Positions 1 to 5,628 of a stretch of 5,676 nt of DNA are shown here, piece after piece. The notes below the pieces were generated by a model that worked only from the letters and a program-made list of their open reading frames with translations, did not search any database and was not told the origin of the DNA. The number at the start of each line of letters is the position of its first letter. The stretch's first letter is position 1. Source of the stretch: an uncultured Prevotella sp. (GTDB lineage Bacteria; Bacteroidota; Bacteroidia; Bacteroidales; Bacteroidaceae). A program made the position numbers and the translations under genes. The stretch is from NCBI GenBank assembly GCA_946998295.1, contig CAMPYS010000074.1:1-5676 (forward strand), in the 5' to 3' direction.

Positions 1-9
1 AGGGGGTGA
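1..9 (+). promoter_or_regulatory. Near-consensus Shine-Dalgarno for the methyltransferase GTG start
   Basis: AGGGGGTGA differs from the ideal AGGAGGTGA at one base and ends four bases before GTG at 14. It is the main argument that translation initiates here rather than running through from upstream. It implies a separately translated polypeptide starting next to the NPPY motif. Confidence 0.6.
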
Positions 10-13
10 AACA

Positions 14-1030
14 GTGAAATTCGGAGCAATCGTAGGAAATCCGCCGTATCAGGAAGCCGTGGATGGCAATGGTAGGAGCAAACCAATTTATCCTTCCTTT
101 ATGGATGTAAGCTATTTACTGGCAGATGAAACAATTCTAATTACGCCTGGACGTTTTTTGTTTGATGCTGGACAGACTCCTAAAACATGGAATAAGAAAC
201 GATTGCATGATAATCACTTCAAGGTTGAACGCTATGAAACTGATACATCCTCTGTATTTCCATTAGTTGACATAAAAGGAGGCTTAGCAGTTACAAGGCA
301 TAGCAAAAATAAAATCTTTTCAAAAATAGGCACATTTATTCCTTTTGAAGAGCTCGAGGGAATATCTAAAAAGGTGGCTTCACAAACTACTCAATCTATA
401 ATGAGTATTACAAGTGCAGGTGTTGCATATAGATTCTCCAATAAAGTAAAGGAAGATAAGCCTGAAATTGTAAAGAAAATAAAATCAAGTTTTGATTTGC
501 GAACTAATGTGTTTACCTTGCTAAAAGATGACCTGTTTTTTGATAAAAAATTTGACGAAGGATTTGTTAAAATTCTAGGCCTTGAAAATGGTAAGCGTGT
601 ATATAGGTGGATAAATAATAAATATATAATTACGCCAGAAAACTTTAAATGTTATAAAGTATTTGTTCCTAAATCTAATGGATCTGGCGCAATTGGCGAA
701 ACACTAAGTACTCCATTAATCGGGCAGCCATTAATCGGACACACTCAATCATTCATTAGCATAGGGTCTTTTGAAACTAATGACGAAGCAGAAGCTCTTT
801 TAAAATATGTTAAAACAAAATTTGCAAGAGCTATGCTTGGTATATTGAAAGTAACTCAAGACAATCCTCAAAGCACATGGAAATATGTTCCAATGCAAGA
901 TTTCACTAACTCGTCCGACATTGACTGGTCAAAATCCATTGATGATATCGATCAGCAACTTTACCGTAAGTATGGTCTTAATGATGAAGAAATTGCCTTT
1001 ATAGAAGAAAAAGTACAGCGTATGGAATAG
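14..1030 (+). CDS. Eco57I-like adenine-N6 DNA methyltransferase polypeptide, lacking N-terminal SAM motif
   Basis: Probably one part of a restriction-modification adenine-N6 DNA methyltransferase. Seen: residues 9-12 are NPPY, the catalytic motif IV of N6-adenine methyltransferases, followed by LITPGRFL (42-49), DIKGG (86-90) and a long C-terminal half that should hold target recognition. The ending, with WSKSIDDIDQQLYRKYGL and an acidic helix, is one I associate with C-termini of Eco57I-type R-M methylases, so the 3' end looks complete. In gamma-class enzymes the SAM-binding motif I (FxGxG) precedes motif IV; here only eight residues precede NPPY, so it is missing. The GTG start is chosen because AGGGGGTGA (1-9) is a near-consensus ribosome binding site. 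The frame is nevertheless open to the window edge, so a longer protein or a broken gene cannot be excluded. The kinase follows 64-79 nt downstream on the same strand. Confidence 0.75.
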   Translation: MKFGAIVGNPPYQEAVDGNGRSKPIYPSFMDVSYLLADETILITPGRFLFDAGQTPKTWNKKRLHDNHFKVERYETDTSSVFPLVDIKGGLAVTRHSKNKIFSKIGTFIPFEELEGISKKVASQTTQSIMSITSAGVAYRFSNKVKEDKPEIVKKIKSSFDLRTNVFTLLKDDLFFDKKFDEGFVKILGLENGKRVYRWINNKYIITPENFKCYKVFVPKSNGSGAIGETLSTPLIGQPLIGHTQSFISIGSFETNDEAEALLKYVKTKFARAMLGILKVTQDNPQSTWKYVPMQDFTNSSDIDWSKSIDDIDQQLYRKYGLNDEEIAFIEEKVQRME

Positions 1031-1097
1031 TGTGCTGTGAACTTAGATGAAGACTGTGGTTCATTGTTGAAAAAATTTTGAATGAATTCTGTAAATG

Positions 1098-1105
1098 AAA
1101 GAGGT
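1098..1105 (+). promoter_or_regulatory. Ribosome binding site that decides the kinase start
   Basis: AAAGAGGT resembles AAGGAGGT and ends four bases before the in-frame GTG at 1110. It lies inside the ORF if the ATG at 1095 is used, and nothing purine-rich precedes that ATG. Initiation at 1110 would give 391 instead of 396 residues. Confidence 0.5.
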
Positions 1106-1109
1106 AACT

Positions 1110-2285
1110 GTGTCTATAGTAGATAGCTATATTGAAAATAAATTGCGAGAAATTAACTTATATATAAATGATAAATATGCTTATTTATATGAGGATGTAT
1201 ATGACAATAAAATGCGAATCATGTTTTCTACATTACACAATTTGCTTATAGTCAATTTTAAAGAAATGAATAGTAAATTGCCTACTAAAAATGACACCGC
1301 TCATTTTTGGGCAGAATCAAGCAGAAATTTACTTTTTGCAATAGACACTATATGTGAAGTGCAGCAAAATTTGGAAGAATCTGATTTAGCTTTTGACATA
1401 GACGATTATTATAAAAATCTCATTGAAAAAGCTAAGGGTTTCCTTGACTCTACAAATGGAAGTGTAATACCTTCGAACATGAATAAAGTTAATTTGTATT
1501 TTACGAAACCTATTTTCATTAAAAGGGATTCAATCAGTCTTAATCACATTGGTAAACAAAGTTATTCTGATTTAAAGTTAATAGGCGAGGGCTCATACGC
1601 TAAAGTATTTTCCTATTATGACCCTGTCTATGATAGAAAGTTTGTATTGAAAAGAGCATTTGATGACTTAACAGACAAGGAAGTGAAACGATTTAAACAA
1701 GAATTTATTCAAATGCACTCTCTAAATTCTCCGTATATTGTTGAAGTTTTTAAATACGATGATAAAAACAAAGAATATACTATGGAGTTTATGGATTGCT
1801 CGTTGTTTGATTATATCAATAAAAACAACTCTAGTTTAACTATGGAATACAAAAAATCCATCATAATTCAAATACTAAGAGCCTTTAAATACATACACTC
1901 AAAAGGATTATTGCATAGAGATATAAGTCCTAAAAACATACTTTTAAAAAAATACGATGATGTATTTGTTGTCAAGGTATCTGACTTTGGATTGGTAAAA
2001 GTGCCAGACAGCAATTTAACAACTTTGAATACAGAATTTAAGGGATGTTTTAATGATACTGAGTTAAGAACTGAAGGTTTTGTAAATTATAAAATGATTC
2101 ATGAAACCTATGCATTAACTAGGTTAATTTATTATGTTTTGACAGGTAAAACAAATACTTCGCAAATAAAAAAAGAAAATCTCCGAGATTTTGTGTATAA
2201 AGGATTGTCTAGCGAACAGTCTAAACGGTATAAATCTGTTGATGAGATTATTGCTGCAATTAGAGAATATAATATTTTCCGGTAA
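1110..2285 (+). CDS. Hanks-type serine/threonine protein kinase with N-terminal helical region
   Basis: Predicted cytoplasmic protein kinase that transfers phosphate from ATP to Ser/Thr; substrate unknown. Numbered from the upstream ATG (1095): glycine loop GEGSYAKV (164-171), ATP-anchoring lysine K186 in FVLK, helix-C glutamate probably E203, catalytic loop HRDISPKN (274-281) with D276 and N281, and DFG (297-299). All core catalytic residues are present. The APE segment is replaced by an atypical stretch, and the helix-F region reads HETYALTRLIYYVLTG, a pattern I associate with a subgroup of bacterial accessory-region kinases. Residues 1-155 look helical and match nothing I recognise. There is no membrane segment or extracellular sensor domain, unlike PrkC/PASTA housekeeping kinases. 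GTG at 1110 is preferred because AAAGAGGT (1098-1105) is well placed for it, while the ATG at 1095 has no ribosome binding site. The kinase is probably cotranscribed with the methyltransferase, since no convincing promoter lies between them. A defence role (compare Stk2) is inference. Confidence 0.88.
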   Translation: MSIVDSYIENKLREINLYINDKYAYLYEDVYDNKMRIMFSTLHNLLIVNFKEMNSKLPTKNDTAHFWAESSRNLLFAIDTICEVQQNLEESDLAFDIDDYYKNLIEKAKGFLDSTNGSVIPSNMNKVNLYFTKPIFIKRDSISLNHIGKQSYSDLKLIGEGSYAKVFSYYDPVYDRKFVLKRAFDDLTDKEVKRFKQEFIQMHSLNSPYIVEVFKYDDKNKEYTMEFMDCSLFDYINKNNSSLTMEYKKSIIIQILRAFKYIHSKGLLHRDISPKNILLKKYDDVFVVKVSDFGLVKVPDSNLTTLNTEFKGCFNDTELRTEGFVNYKMIHETYALTRLIYYVLTGKTNTSQIKKENLRDFVYKGLSSEQSKRYKSVDEIIAAIREYNIFR

Positions 2286-2399
2286 AGCTTTATTATTATT
2301 AATTAATTATGCATTAATTATTGCAGTTTACTATATATTCGCCGAAGTTTGTACGCTTTTAAAGCATTGCTTATGATATCTGTGTTAAAAAATGTCTAG
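2286..2399. other. AT-rich spacer after the kinase, no gene recognised
   Basis: The stretch is very AT-rich and includes a short near-palindromic A/T tract around TTAATTATGCATTAATTA (2304-2320). A frame overlapping the kinase end stays open to 2376, but its peptide is low-complexity and hydrophobic and has no family resemblance. No clear terminator for the kinase is visible here. Confidence 0.4.
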
Positions 2400-2624
2400 A
2401 GAGCCTACAAAATAATTGTAATCGATGAGCGCGAAGCTGGCGTTGTAGATGCTTACGTTATGGACATAACCTGGCAAGGTAATGACTTTCTTGATTCTAT
2501 AAGCTCTAACGAAATATGGGAAAAGATAAAAAATAATTTTTCGGATAAAATTATTAATATTCCTTTTGATATTCTCATTAGTTTGGCTAAATTGTACCTG
2601 AAAAGTAATTTAGGCTTATCTTAA
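2400..2624 (+). pseudogene. Remnant of a DUF2513-like gene (C-terminal part only)
   Basis: An open stretch begins right after a TAG (2397-2399) and ends with TAA at 2622-2624. Its translation includes EAGVVDAYVMDITWQGNDF followed by LDSISSNEIWEKIK. This resembles the C-terminal half of DUF2513 proteins, where an E-A-G turn is followed by a LTWEGHDFLD-like segment, a W-x-K-x-K helix and a hydrophobic tail often ending near LGL; here the tail ends in NLGLS. The N-terminal half of the family is not seen in any plus-strand frame upstream, so I read it as a 5'-truncated relic. The first in-frame ATG, at 2460, would give 54 residues but has no clear ribosome binding site. The DUF2513 match is from memory of the family pattern. 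DUF2513 function is unknown; the genes are common in phage and accessory regions. Confidence 0.55.
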
Positions 2625-2644
2625 TTATTTTTTTTATTCCATTC

Positions 2645-2691
2645 ATCATTTTATCTTGCATAAAATTAATATTTATGCAAGATAAAATGAT
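2645..2691. repeat. Perfect 20-bp inverted repeat between convergent units (possible bidirectional terminator)
   Basis: The arm ATCATTTTATCTTGCATAAA (2645-2664) and its exact reverse complement (2672-2691) enclose the 7-nt loop ATTAATA. It lies 20 nt after the stop of the DUF2513 remnant and 21 nt beyond the stop of the minus-strand ApeA-like gene, which is where a shared terminator would be expected. Neither strand has a clean U-tract directly after the stem; a T-run (2627-2635) precedes it on the plus strand. Terminator function is therefore inferred from position and stem length only. Confidence 0.55.
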
Positions 2692-2712
2692 AATGATTCA
2701 GTATGCGTGTTT

Positions 2713-4110
2713 TTATATAGATGTCTCATTGTATTTAAATATGTTCGAATTAAGTCTTTTAAGCATTGTAGGTAGATCAGCTCCAAGCTGCTTGCCAATC
2801 CACAACCTAATAATATTCATAGAGCAAATATTAATTCTATACATTTTCTCATGATCTTTCGGAGTTTTTTCTATATTTTTGTTAGCGTCAGCATGTTTAT
2901 TTTTCTTATAAATATCATTCGTTTCTTTTGCCCAATCAAAATCCTTGATATCTACTGGAAAATATTCGCCAAATTCGTCTTTTATCGCGCATAATGCGCA
3001 CATAAAACATGCCAATCCACCGTTTTTGTTCATTCTATTTTTCTGGCCTTTGCTTTTTATTATTTCCCACCCAATATCTTCTAGCGCAACACCTAAGATT
3101 ATATTCACAGATTCAACTGGAAGATTATTTTGTTCTTTTGCTATGTGCGATATTATTCCCATTGCTCTTCCATATCTTTGCAATAATTCAAACCATTTTT
3201 CTATTCCACAAGTATTAATATCGTCAAAATCGAACAAGAATTGTTTATTGTGCTTTTCATAAATGTTTTGTGTGCCAGCATTTAAATGATGAAGAACAGT
3301 GAACCATTTTACTGTTGAATCATTGCAAGTATTATTGTTTTCCACACCTACTTCCATTTTTGAAAATTCGCATCGCTCTAATTTAGATATAGAGATAAGA
3401 TTTAAAATCCAATTATGAATTGAAATATGCTTTTCCCAATTCAATTCAGCTTCACTATGAGTCTCAATAAATGCTTCTTCTGTAAAGCTTACAATACTGC
3501 CATTTTTTGATATTTTTCTTACCTGCTGATCGATAGCAAACGACAGACTGATGGGTGATTTATTGCTTTCATTTTGCATTGAATTTATTTTGCATAACTC
3601 TTTGCTACTAGATTTTTTAATATCAATTTTTATACTTTCACCATCATCAGAAAGCTTATTAACGCTAATTCCTCCCGATACGAACCAATCATATAGATTT
3701 GAACAACTCGTTCTCAAATTAGTTATTTTTTCGAATTGTTTTTCATCTGAATCAACGATTATGTAATCGCATGTAATTGTCCCAATTCTAATTTGATTCA
3801 TTTTATTTTTGGGTGATCCTGTATCTCTACATCCAACTAACGTATATGTCTTACTTGGAGATAAAACCTGCAAAATATTAGGTACAGGCAAGCTATTTAT
3901 TACTTCATCTCCTGCATCAGTTTTTATATGTGTAACTCTTCCCCTTAAAAACCACCTATAAATTTGACCAGTAAGTTCTTTGAATAACACAGACAGTTCA
4001 AATTTCATTCCGTTATCATGTAGCATAACTACAGTTTCAGAGGAATCATTATTCTCTGTTTTCAAAAAACCAAGAACTGGTGTAGTTAAATCAAGACTTT
4101 TATCTTCCAT
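2713..4110 (-). CDS. ApeA-like HEPN-domain protein (putative abortive-infection RNase)
   Basis: Likely a cytoplasmic anti-phage effector of the ApeA type, a HEPN family in which the RNase acts on RNA in infected cells; assignment is by pattern only. Residues about 8-160 are beta-rich, with G-x-L near the start, DNGMKFEL, YTLVGC and a segment ending in NLYDWF. That order matches what I know of the ApeA N-terminal domain. The rest is mainly helical, with IEKWFELLQRYGRAMGI in the middle and NDIYKKNKHAD around residues 398-408 near the C-terminus. HEPN RNases normally use R-x4-6-H; here H406 is present but no arginine sits at the expected distance, so Y401/K402/K403 may substitute or the site may be inactive. 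CFMCALC precedes this segment. The length of 465 residues suits the family. GGAGA (4121-4125) lies ten bases before the ATG. The gene is divergent from the DUF3800 gene and convergent with the kinase side. Confidence 0.62.
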   Translation of the reverse strand: MEDKSLDLTTPVLGFLKTENNDSSETVVMLHDNGMKFELSVLFKELTGQIYRWFLRGRVTHIKTDAGDEVINSLPVPNILQVLSPSKTYTLVGCRDTGSPKNKMNQIRIGTITCDYIIVDSDEKQFEKITNLRTSCSNLYDWFVSGGISVNKLSDDGESIKIDIKKSSSKELCKINSMQNESNKSPISLSFAIDQQVRKISKNGSIVSFTEEAFIETHSEAELNWEKHISIHNWILNLISISKLERCEFSKMEVGVENNNTCNDSTVKWFTVLHHLNAGTQNIYEKHNKQFLFDFDDINTCGIEKWFELLQRYGRAMGIISHIAKEQNNLPVESVNIILGVALEDIGWEIIKSKGQKNRMNKNGGLACFMCALCAIKDEFGEYFPVDIKDFDWAKETNDIYKKNKHADANKNIEKTPKDHEKMYRINICSMNIIRLWIGKQLGADLPTMLKRLNSNIFKYNETSI

Positions 4111-4157
4111 AATCTCTTAATCTCCAACTAACTTGTTGCTTTTAATGAGAATATTTT

Positions 4158-4163
4158 AGTATA
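4158..4163 (-). promoter_or_regulatory. Candidate -10 element for the ApeA-like gene
   Basis: Read on the minus strand the hexamer is TATACT, about 47 nt upstream of the start codon. No good -35 box is found at 16-18 nt, so this is the best guess in an AT-rich stretch, not a firm promoter. Confidence 0.3.
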
Positions 4164-4258
4164 CAAATATAAATAGCCGCAATTTATTGTTTGCAATTTT
4201 AGCACTATAAACCAATACAGCAATTGATAATTTCTTTTGAGAATACCGAACTTTACGC

Positions 4259-4292
4259 ATCAAAACTGTTTCCTTAACGCAACAATTTTGAT
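4259..4292. repeat. Imperfect dyad in the divergent intergenic region
   Basis: ATCAAAA (4259-4265) pairs with TTTTGAT (4286-4292). After one C/A mismatch, TGTT (4267-4270) pairs with AACA (4281-4284) around a 10-nt loop. The dyad sits between the start regions of two divergent genes and is followed by a run of ten A (4306-4315), so it is not shaped like a plus-strand terminator. It could be an operator or a chance structure. The remainder of 4111-4457 shows only promoter-like elements and no gene that I can support. Confidence 0.35.
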
Positions 4293-4372
4293 ACAAAATA
4301 CAAATAAAAAAAAAACGACTGAAATAAACTACATCTTCCATATTTATACTTACTTTTTCAATAGAAAAATTA

Positions 4373-4400
4373 TTAGTACAATTTATATTACTGGTATAAT
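4373..4400 (+). promoter_or_regulatory. Extended -10 promoter of the DUF3800 gene
   Basis: TATAAT at 4395-4400 is a perfect -10 box preceded by TG at 4392-4393, giving an extended -10. TTAGTA (4373-4378) at a 16-nt spacing is a weak -35. Transcription would start near 4407, leaving a leader of about 50 nt. That leader contains a five-codon ORF (4437-4454) preceded by GGGGA. Confidence 0.65.
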
Positions 4401-4457
4401 ATTTTGCAGTATTTACTATTTTGGGGAATACAAAATATGAGAGTTGGGAAGTAGTAC

Positions 4458-5216
4458 ATGAAGAAAAATACTTTTGGCGATTATATTGTTTTTGTCGACG
4501 AAAGTGGTGACCAAAGTCTTGTTAGCATAGACAAACAGTATCCTGTGTTTGTTTTGTCTTTTTGTATTTTTGAAAAGAAACATTATGTGGAACATGTTGT
4601 GCCAGAGATTCTTAAATTAAAGTTTGATTTTTTCGGTTCAAATATTCCTATACTTCATGAGCGTGAGATTCGTAAAAGAACTGGAGTTTTTAATATTCTT
4701 ATGGAAGATACTGTAAGAAATGAATTCTTCAATAAGTTAAATCAAATAATTGAATCATCTAATTTTACAATTGTTTCAACAGTGATTGATAAGAATAAAT
4801 ATTCTCATTATGATGCTCCTAAAAATCCTTATGTTATTGGCATGGATTTTGGAATTGAGCGCATTTTTTATGAATTGCAGGAACGTAATCAAGTTGGGAA
4901 AACAACTCCTATTATTTTTGAAAGTCGTGGTAAAAAAGAGGATTCTAATCTTGAAAAGGCTTTTAATAGTTTCATAGATTCTTCTAATATTCGCGGCATT
5001 AAAGGAATGTTTGATTTTAATTGCATAAGTAAATCTGCTAATTTGCAAGGTCTTCAATTGGCTGATTTAGTTGCTAGACCTATTGGCATACGTTATTTGC
5101 ATCCTACGCAATCTAATAGAGCGTATGACATATTGATAAATAAAATCAGGAGGTCTAGAGATAGAGAAATTAAAGGTTATGGCGTAAAAGTCTATCCAGA
5201 AAAGGAACCTTATTGA
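4458..5216 (+). CDS. DUF3800 domain-containing protein (predicted RNase H-like nuclease)
   Basis: DUF3800 proteins are predicted to have an RNase H-like nuclease fold and often occur in defence and mobile regions; the substrate is unknown. Seen: the opening signature FVDESGD at residues 12-18, HERE (67-70) where the family has a conserved His-x-x-E-like site, FESRG (154-158) followed by E161, and LQLADLVARP (199-208), the hallmark C-terminal aspartate motif (D203). The likely acidic active-site set is D14, E155 and D203, all intact. At 252 residues it is full length for the family. No membrane segment or signal peptide is apparent. GGGAAG (4446-4451) six bases before the ATG is an acceptable but modest ribosome binding site. 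It is transcribed alone from its own promoter, divergent from the ApeA-like gene, and ends 23 nt before a hairpin that belongs mainly to the opposite strand. Confidence 0.9.
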   Translation: MKKNTFGDYIVFVDESGDQSLVSIDKQYPVFVLSFCIFEKKHYVEHVVPEILKLKFDFFGSNIPILHEREIRKRTGVFNILMEDTVRNEFFNKLNQIIESSNFTIVSTVIDKNKYSHYDAPKNPYVIGMDFGIERIFYELQERNQVGKTTPIIFESRGKKEDSNLEKAFNSFIDSSNIRGIKGMFDFNCISKSANLQGLQLADLVARPIGIRYLHPTQSNRAYDILINKIRRSRDREIKGYGVKVYPEKEPY

Positions 5217-5227
5217 TTGCACAATAA

Positions 5228-5298
5228 TAAGAAAAGCAAAAAGCTCTAGGCACAACGCCTAGAGCTTTCGCCGACCGAGTACTCCCAATCCATTTGTT
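5228..5298 (-). ncRNA. Candidate small RNA, about 70 nt, with its own promoter and terminator
   Basis: Read on the minus strand, TGATACAAT (5304-5312) is an extended -10 box, so transcription should begin near 5298-5297. It would end in the U-tract of the 12-bp terminator at about 5228. The body between promoter and terminator contains the self-complementary octamer GAGTACTC (5277-5284) and is clearly more GC-rich than the promoter. A small ORF (5246-5302, 18 codons) crosses it, but its ATG lies upstream of the predicted start and has no ribosome binding site. I do not recognise an Rfam family. It could be a small regulatory RNA, the antitoxin RNA of a type I system, or just the 3' end of a longer minus-strand transcript. 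Confidence 0.4.
5240..5268 (-). terminator. Strong intrinsic terminator, oriented for minus-strand transcription
   Basis: AAAGCTCTAGGC (5240-5251) and its exact reverse complement (5257-5268) enclose a 5-nt loop, giving a 12-bp stem. On the minus strand the stem runs into TTTTTGCTTTTCTT, a proper U-tract. On the plus strand only three T follow before CG, so termination of the DUF3800 gene would be weaker. Confidence 0.8.
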
Positions 5299-5303
5299 CC
5301 ATA

Positions 5304-5312
5304 ATTGTATCA
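5304..5312 (-). promoter_or_regulatory. Extended -10 promoter for the minus-strand small RNA
   Basis: On the minus strand the bases read TGATACAAT: a TG dinucleotide, one base, then TACAAT, five of six matching the -10 consensus. It lies in a very A/T-rich stretch (about 5303-5360), as is usual for Gram-positive promoters. TTAGTA about 18 nt upstream is at best a weak -35. Confidence 0.5.
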
Positions 5313-5428
5313 TATATAATTTTATTTACTAAATTATTTAATTTAAAATTAATACATAATGTCGAGCAATCGTCAAAAGTGTGTAAAGCCAAGCTTCTGA
5401 ACATTCTGGGCTATAGGCCAAGTTCTTC

Positions 5429-5468
5429 AACACCGTTAAAAACTCAGCTAACGAACTGAGAAAGTAAC
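5429..5468. repeat. Nested hairpin repeat, copy 1 (degenerate outer stem)
   Basis: AACACCGTTA (5429-5438) opens the unit. The inner stem CTCAG (5443-5447) / CTGAG (5456-5460) is surrounded by GTTA (5435-5438) / TAAC (5465-5468). Beyond four base pairs the outer stem breaks down. The unit is spaced 52 nt from a second, better-paired copy. Confidence 0.55.
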
Positions 5469-5480
5469 ACTCACAGCCCA

Positions 5481-5524
5481 AACACCGTTACTAACTCAGT
5501 CAGCCAACTGAGAAAATAACGGTG
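5481..5524. repeat. Nested hairpin repeat, copy 2 (perfect two-stem dyad)
   Basis: The outer stem CACCGTTA (5483-5490) / TAACGGTG (5517-5524) is eight perfect pairs. The inner stem CTCAGT (5495-5500) / ACTGAG (5507-5512) is six perfect pairs around a 6-nt loop, with 4-nt internal loops between the stems. It starts with the same ten bases as copy 1. Stems are conserved while loops differ between copies, which suggests a structured RNA or a protein-binding dyad. No coding frame runs through either copy. Confidence 0.6.
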
Positions 5525-5600
5525 ATAAGCAAAACACGTCAGCAAAACCGCCATCCAGCACGCAAGCAAAATCAAGCGACACGCCAAAATAGGGGAGGGC
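5525..5600. other. Intergenic stretch without recognisable gene
   Basis: This part is C- and A-rich on the plus strand and richer in GC than the rest of the window. No start codon with a ribosome binding site, no family resemblance and no further dyad were found. With the hairpin repeats, it probably forms the upstream region of a gene beyond the right edge. Confidence 0.4.
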
Positions 5601-5628
5601 TTGCATTTGAGAATATTTAGAGTATAGT
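5601..5628 (+). promoter_or_regulatory. Sigma-A promoter reading out of the right edge
   Basis: TTGCAT (5601-5606) and TATAGT (5623-5628) are separated by 16 bp, each close to consensus. Transcription should begin near 5635, directly before a short UUCG hairpin (GTGC 5637-5640 / GCGC 5645-5648). The transcribed gene is not in the window; no ribosome binding site or start codon is seen by 5676, so it has a leader of at least 40 nt or is an RNA gene. Confidence 0.6.

Noticed and set aside
1031..1094. Promoter between methyltransferase and kinase (TTGAAA with TGTAAA at 17 bp)
   Set aside because: The -10 is poor and the transcript would begin at or beyond the ribosome binding site.
2191..2376. 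Open frame overlapping the kinase 3' end, hydrophobic tail
   Set aside because: Most of it is out of frame inside the kinase; the rest is A/T-driven low-complexity residues with no ribosome binding site or family pattern.
2945..3766. Several plus-strand open frames of 69-105 codons inside the ApeA-like gene
   Set aside because: They are antisense shadows rich in F, L, S and I; the minus-strand frame is uninterrupted for 465 codons and has domain resemblance.
4156..4440. Small ORFs on both strands in the divergent intergenic region
   Set aside because: They overlap the promoter and dyad, are A/T-driven in composition, lack ribosome binding sites and resemble no family.
4776..5255. Small ORFs overlapping the DUF3800 gene on either strand
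   Set aside because: They are shadows of the well-supported DUF3800 frame; one also runs into the terminator stem.
5246..5302. 18-codon minus-strand ORF across the terminator stem, extendable upstream to a longer frame
   Set aside because: No ribosome binding site, its ATG lies before the predicted transcript start, and the upstream extension is an A/T-rich promoter-like stretch. Not called as a toxin or leader peptide.
5388..5432. Weak direct repeat GCCAAGCTTCTGAACA / GCCAAGTTCTTCAACA
   Set aside because: About four mismatches in 16 positions; could be chance.
5429..5524. The two repeats as a degenerate CRISPR array
   Set aside because: Only two units, dyads larger and nested unlike CRISPR repeats, a spacer-like gap of only 12 nt, and no cas gene in the window.
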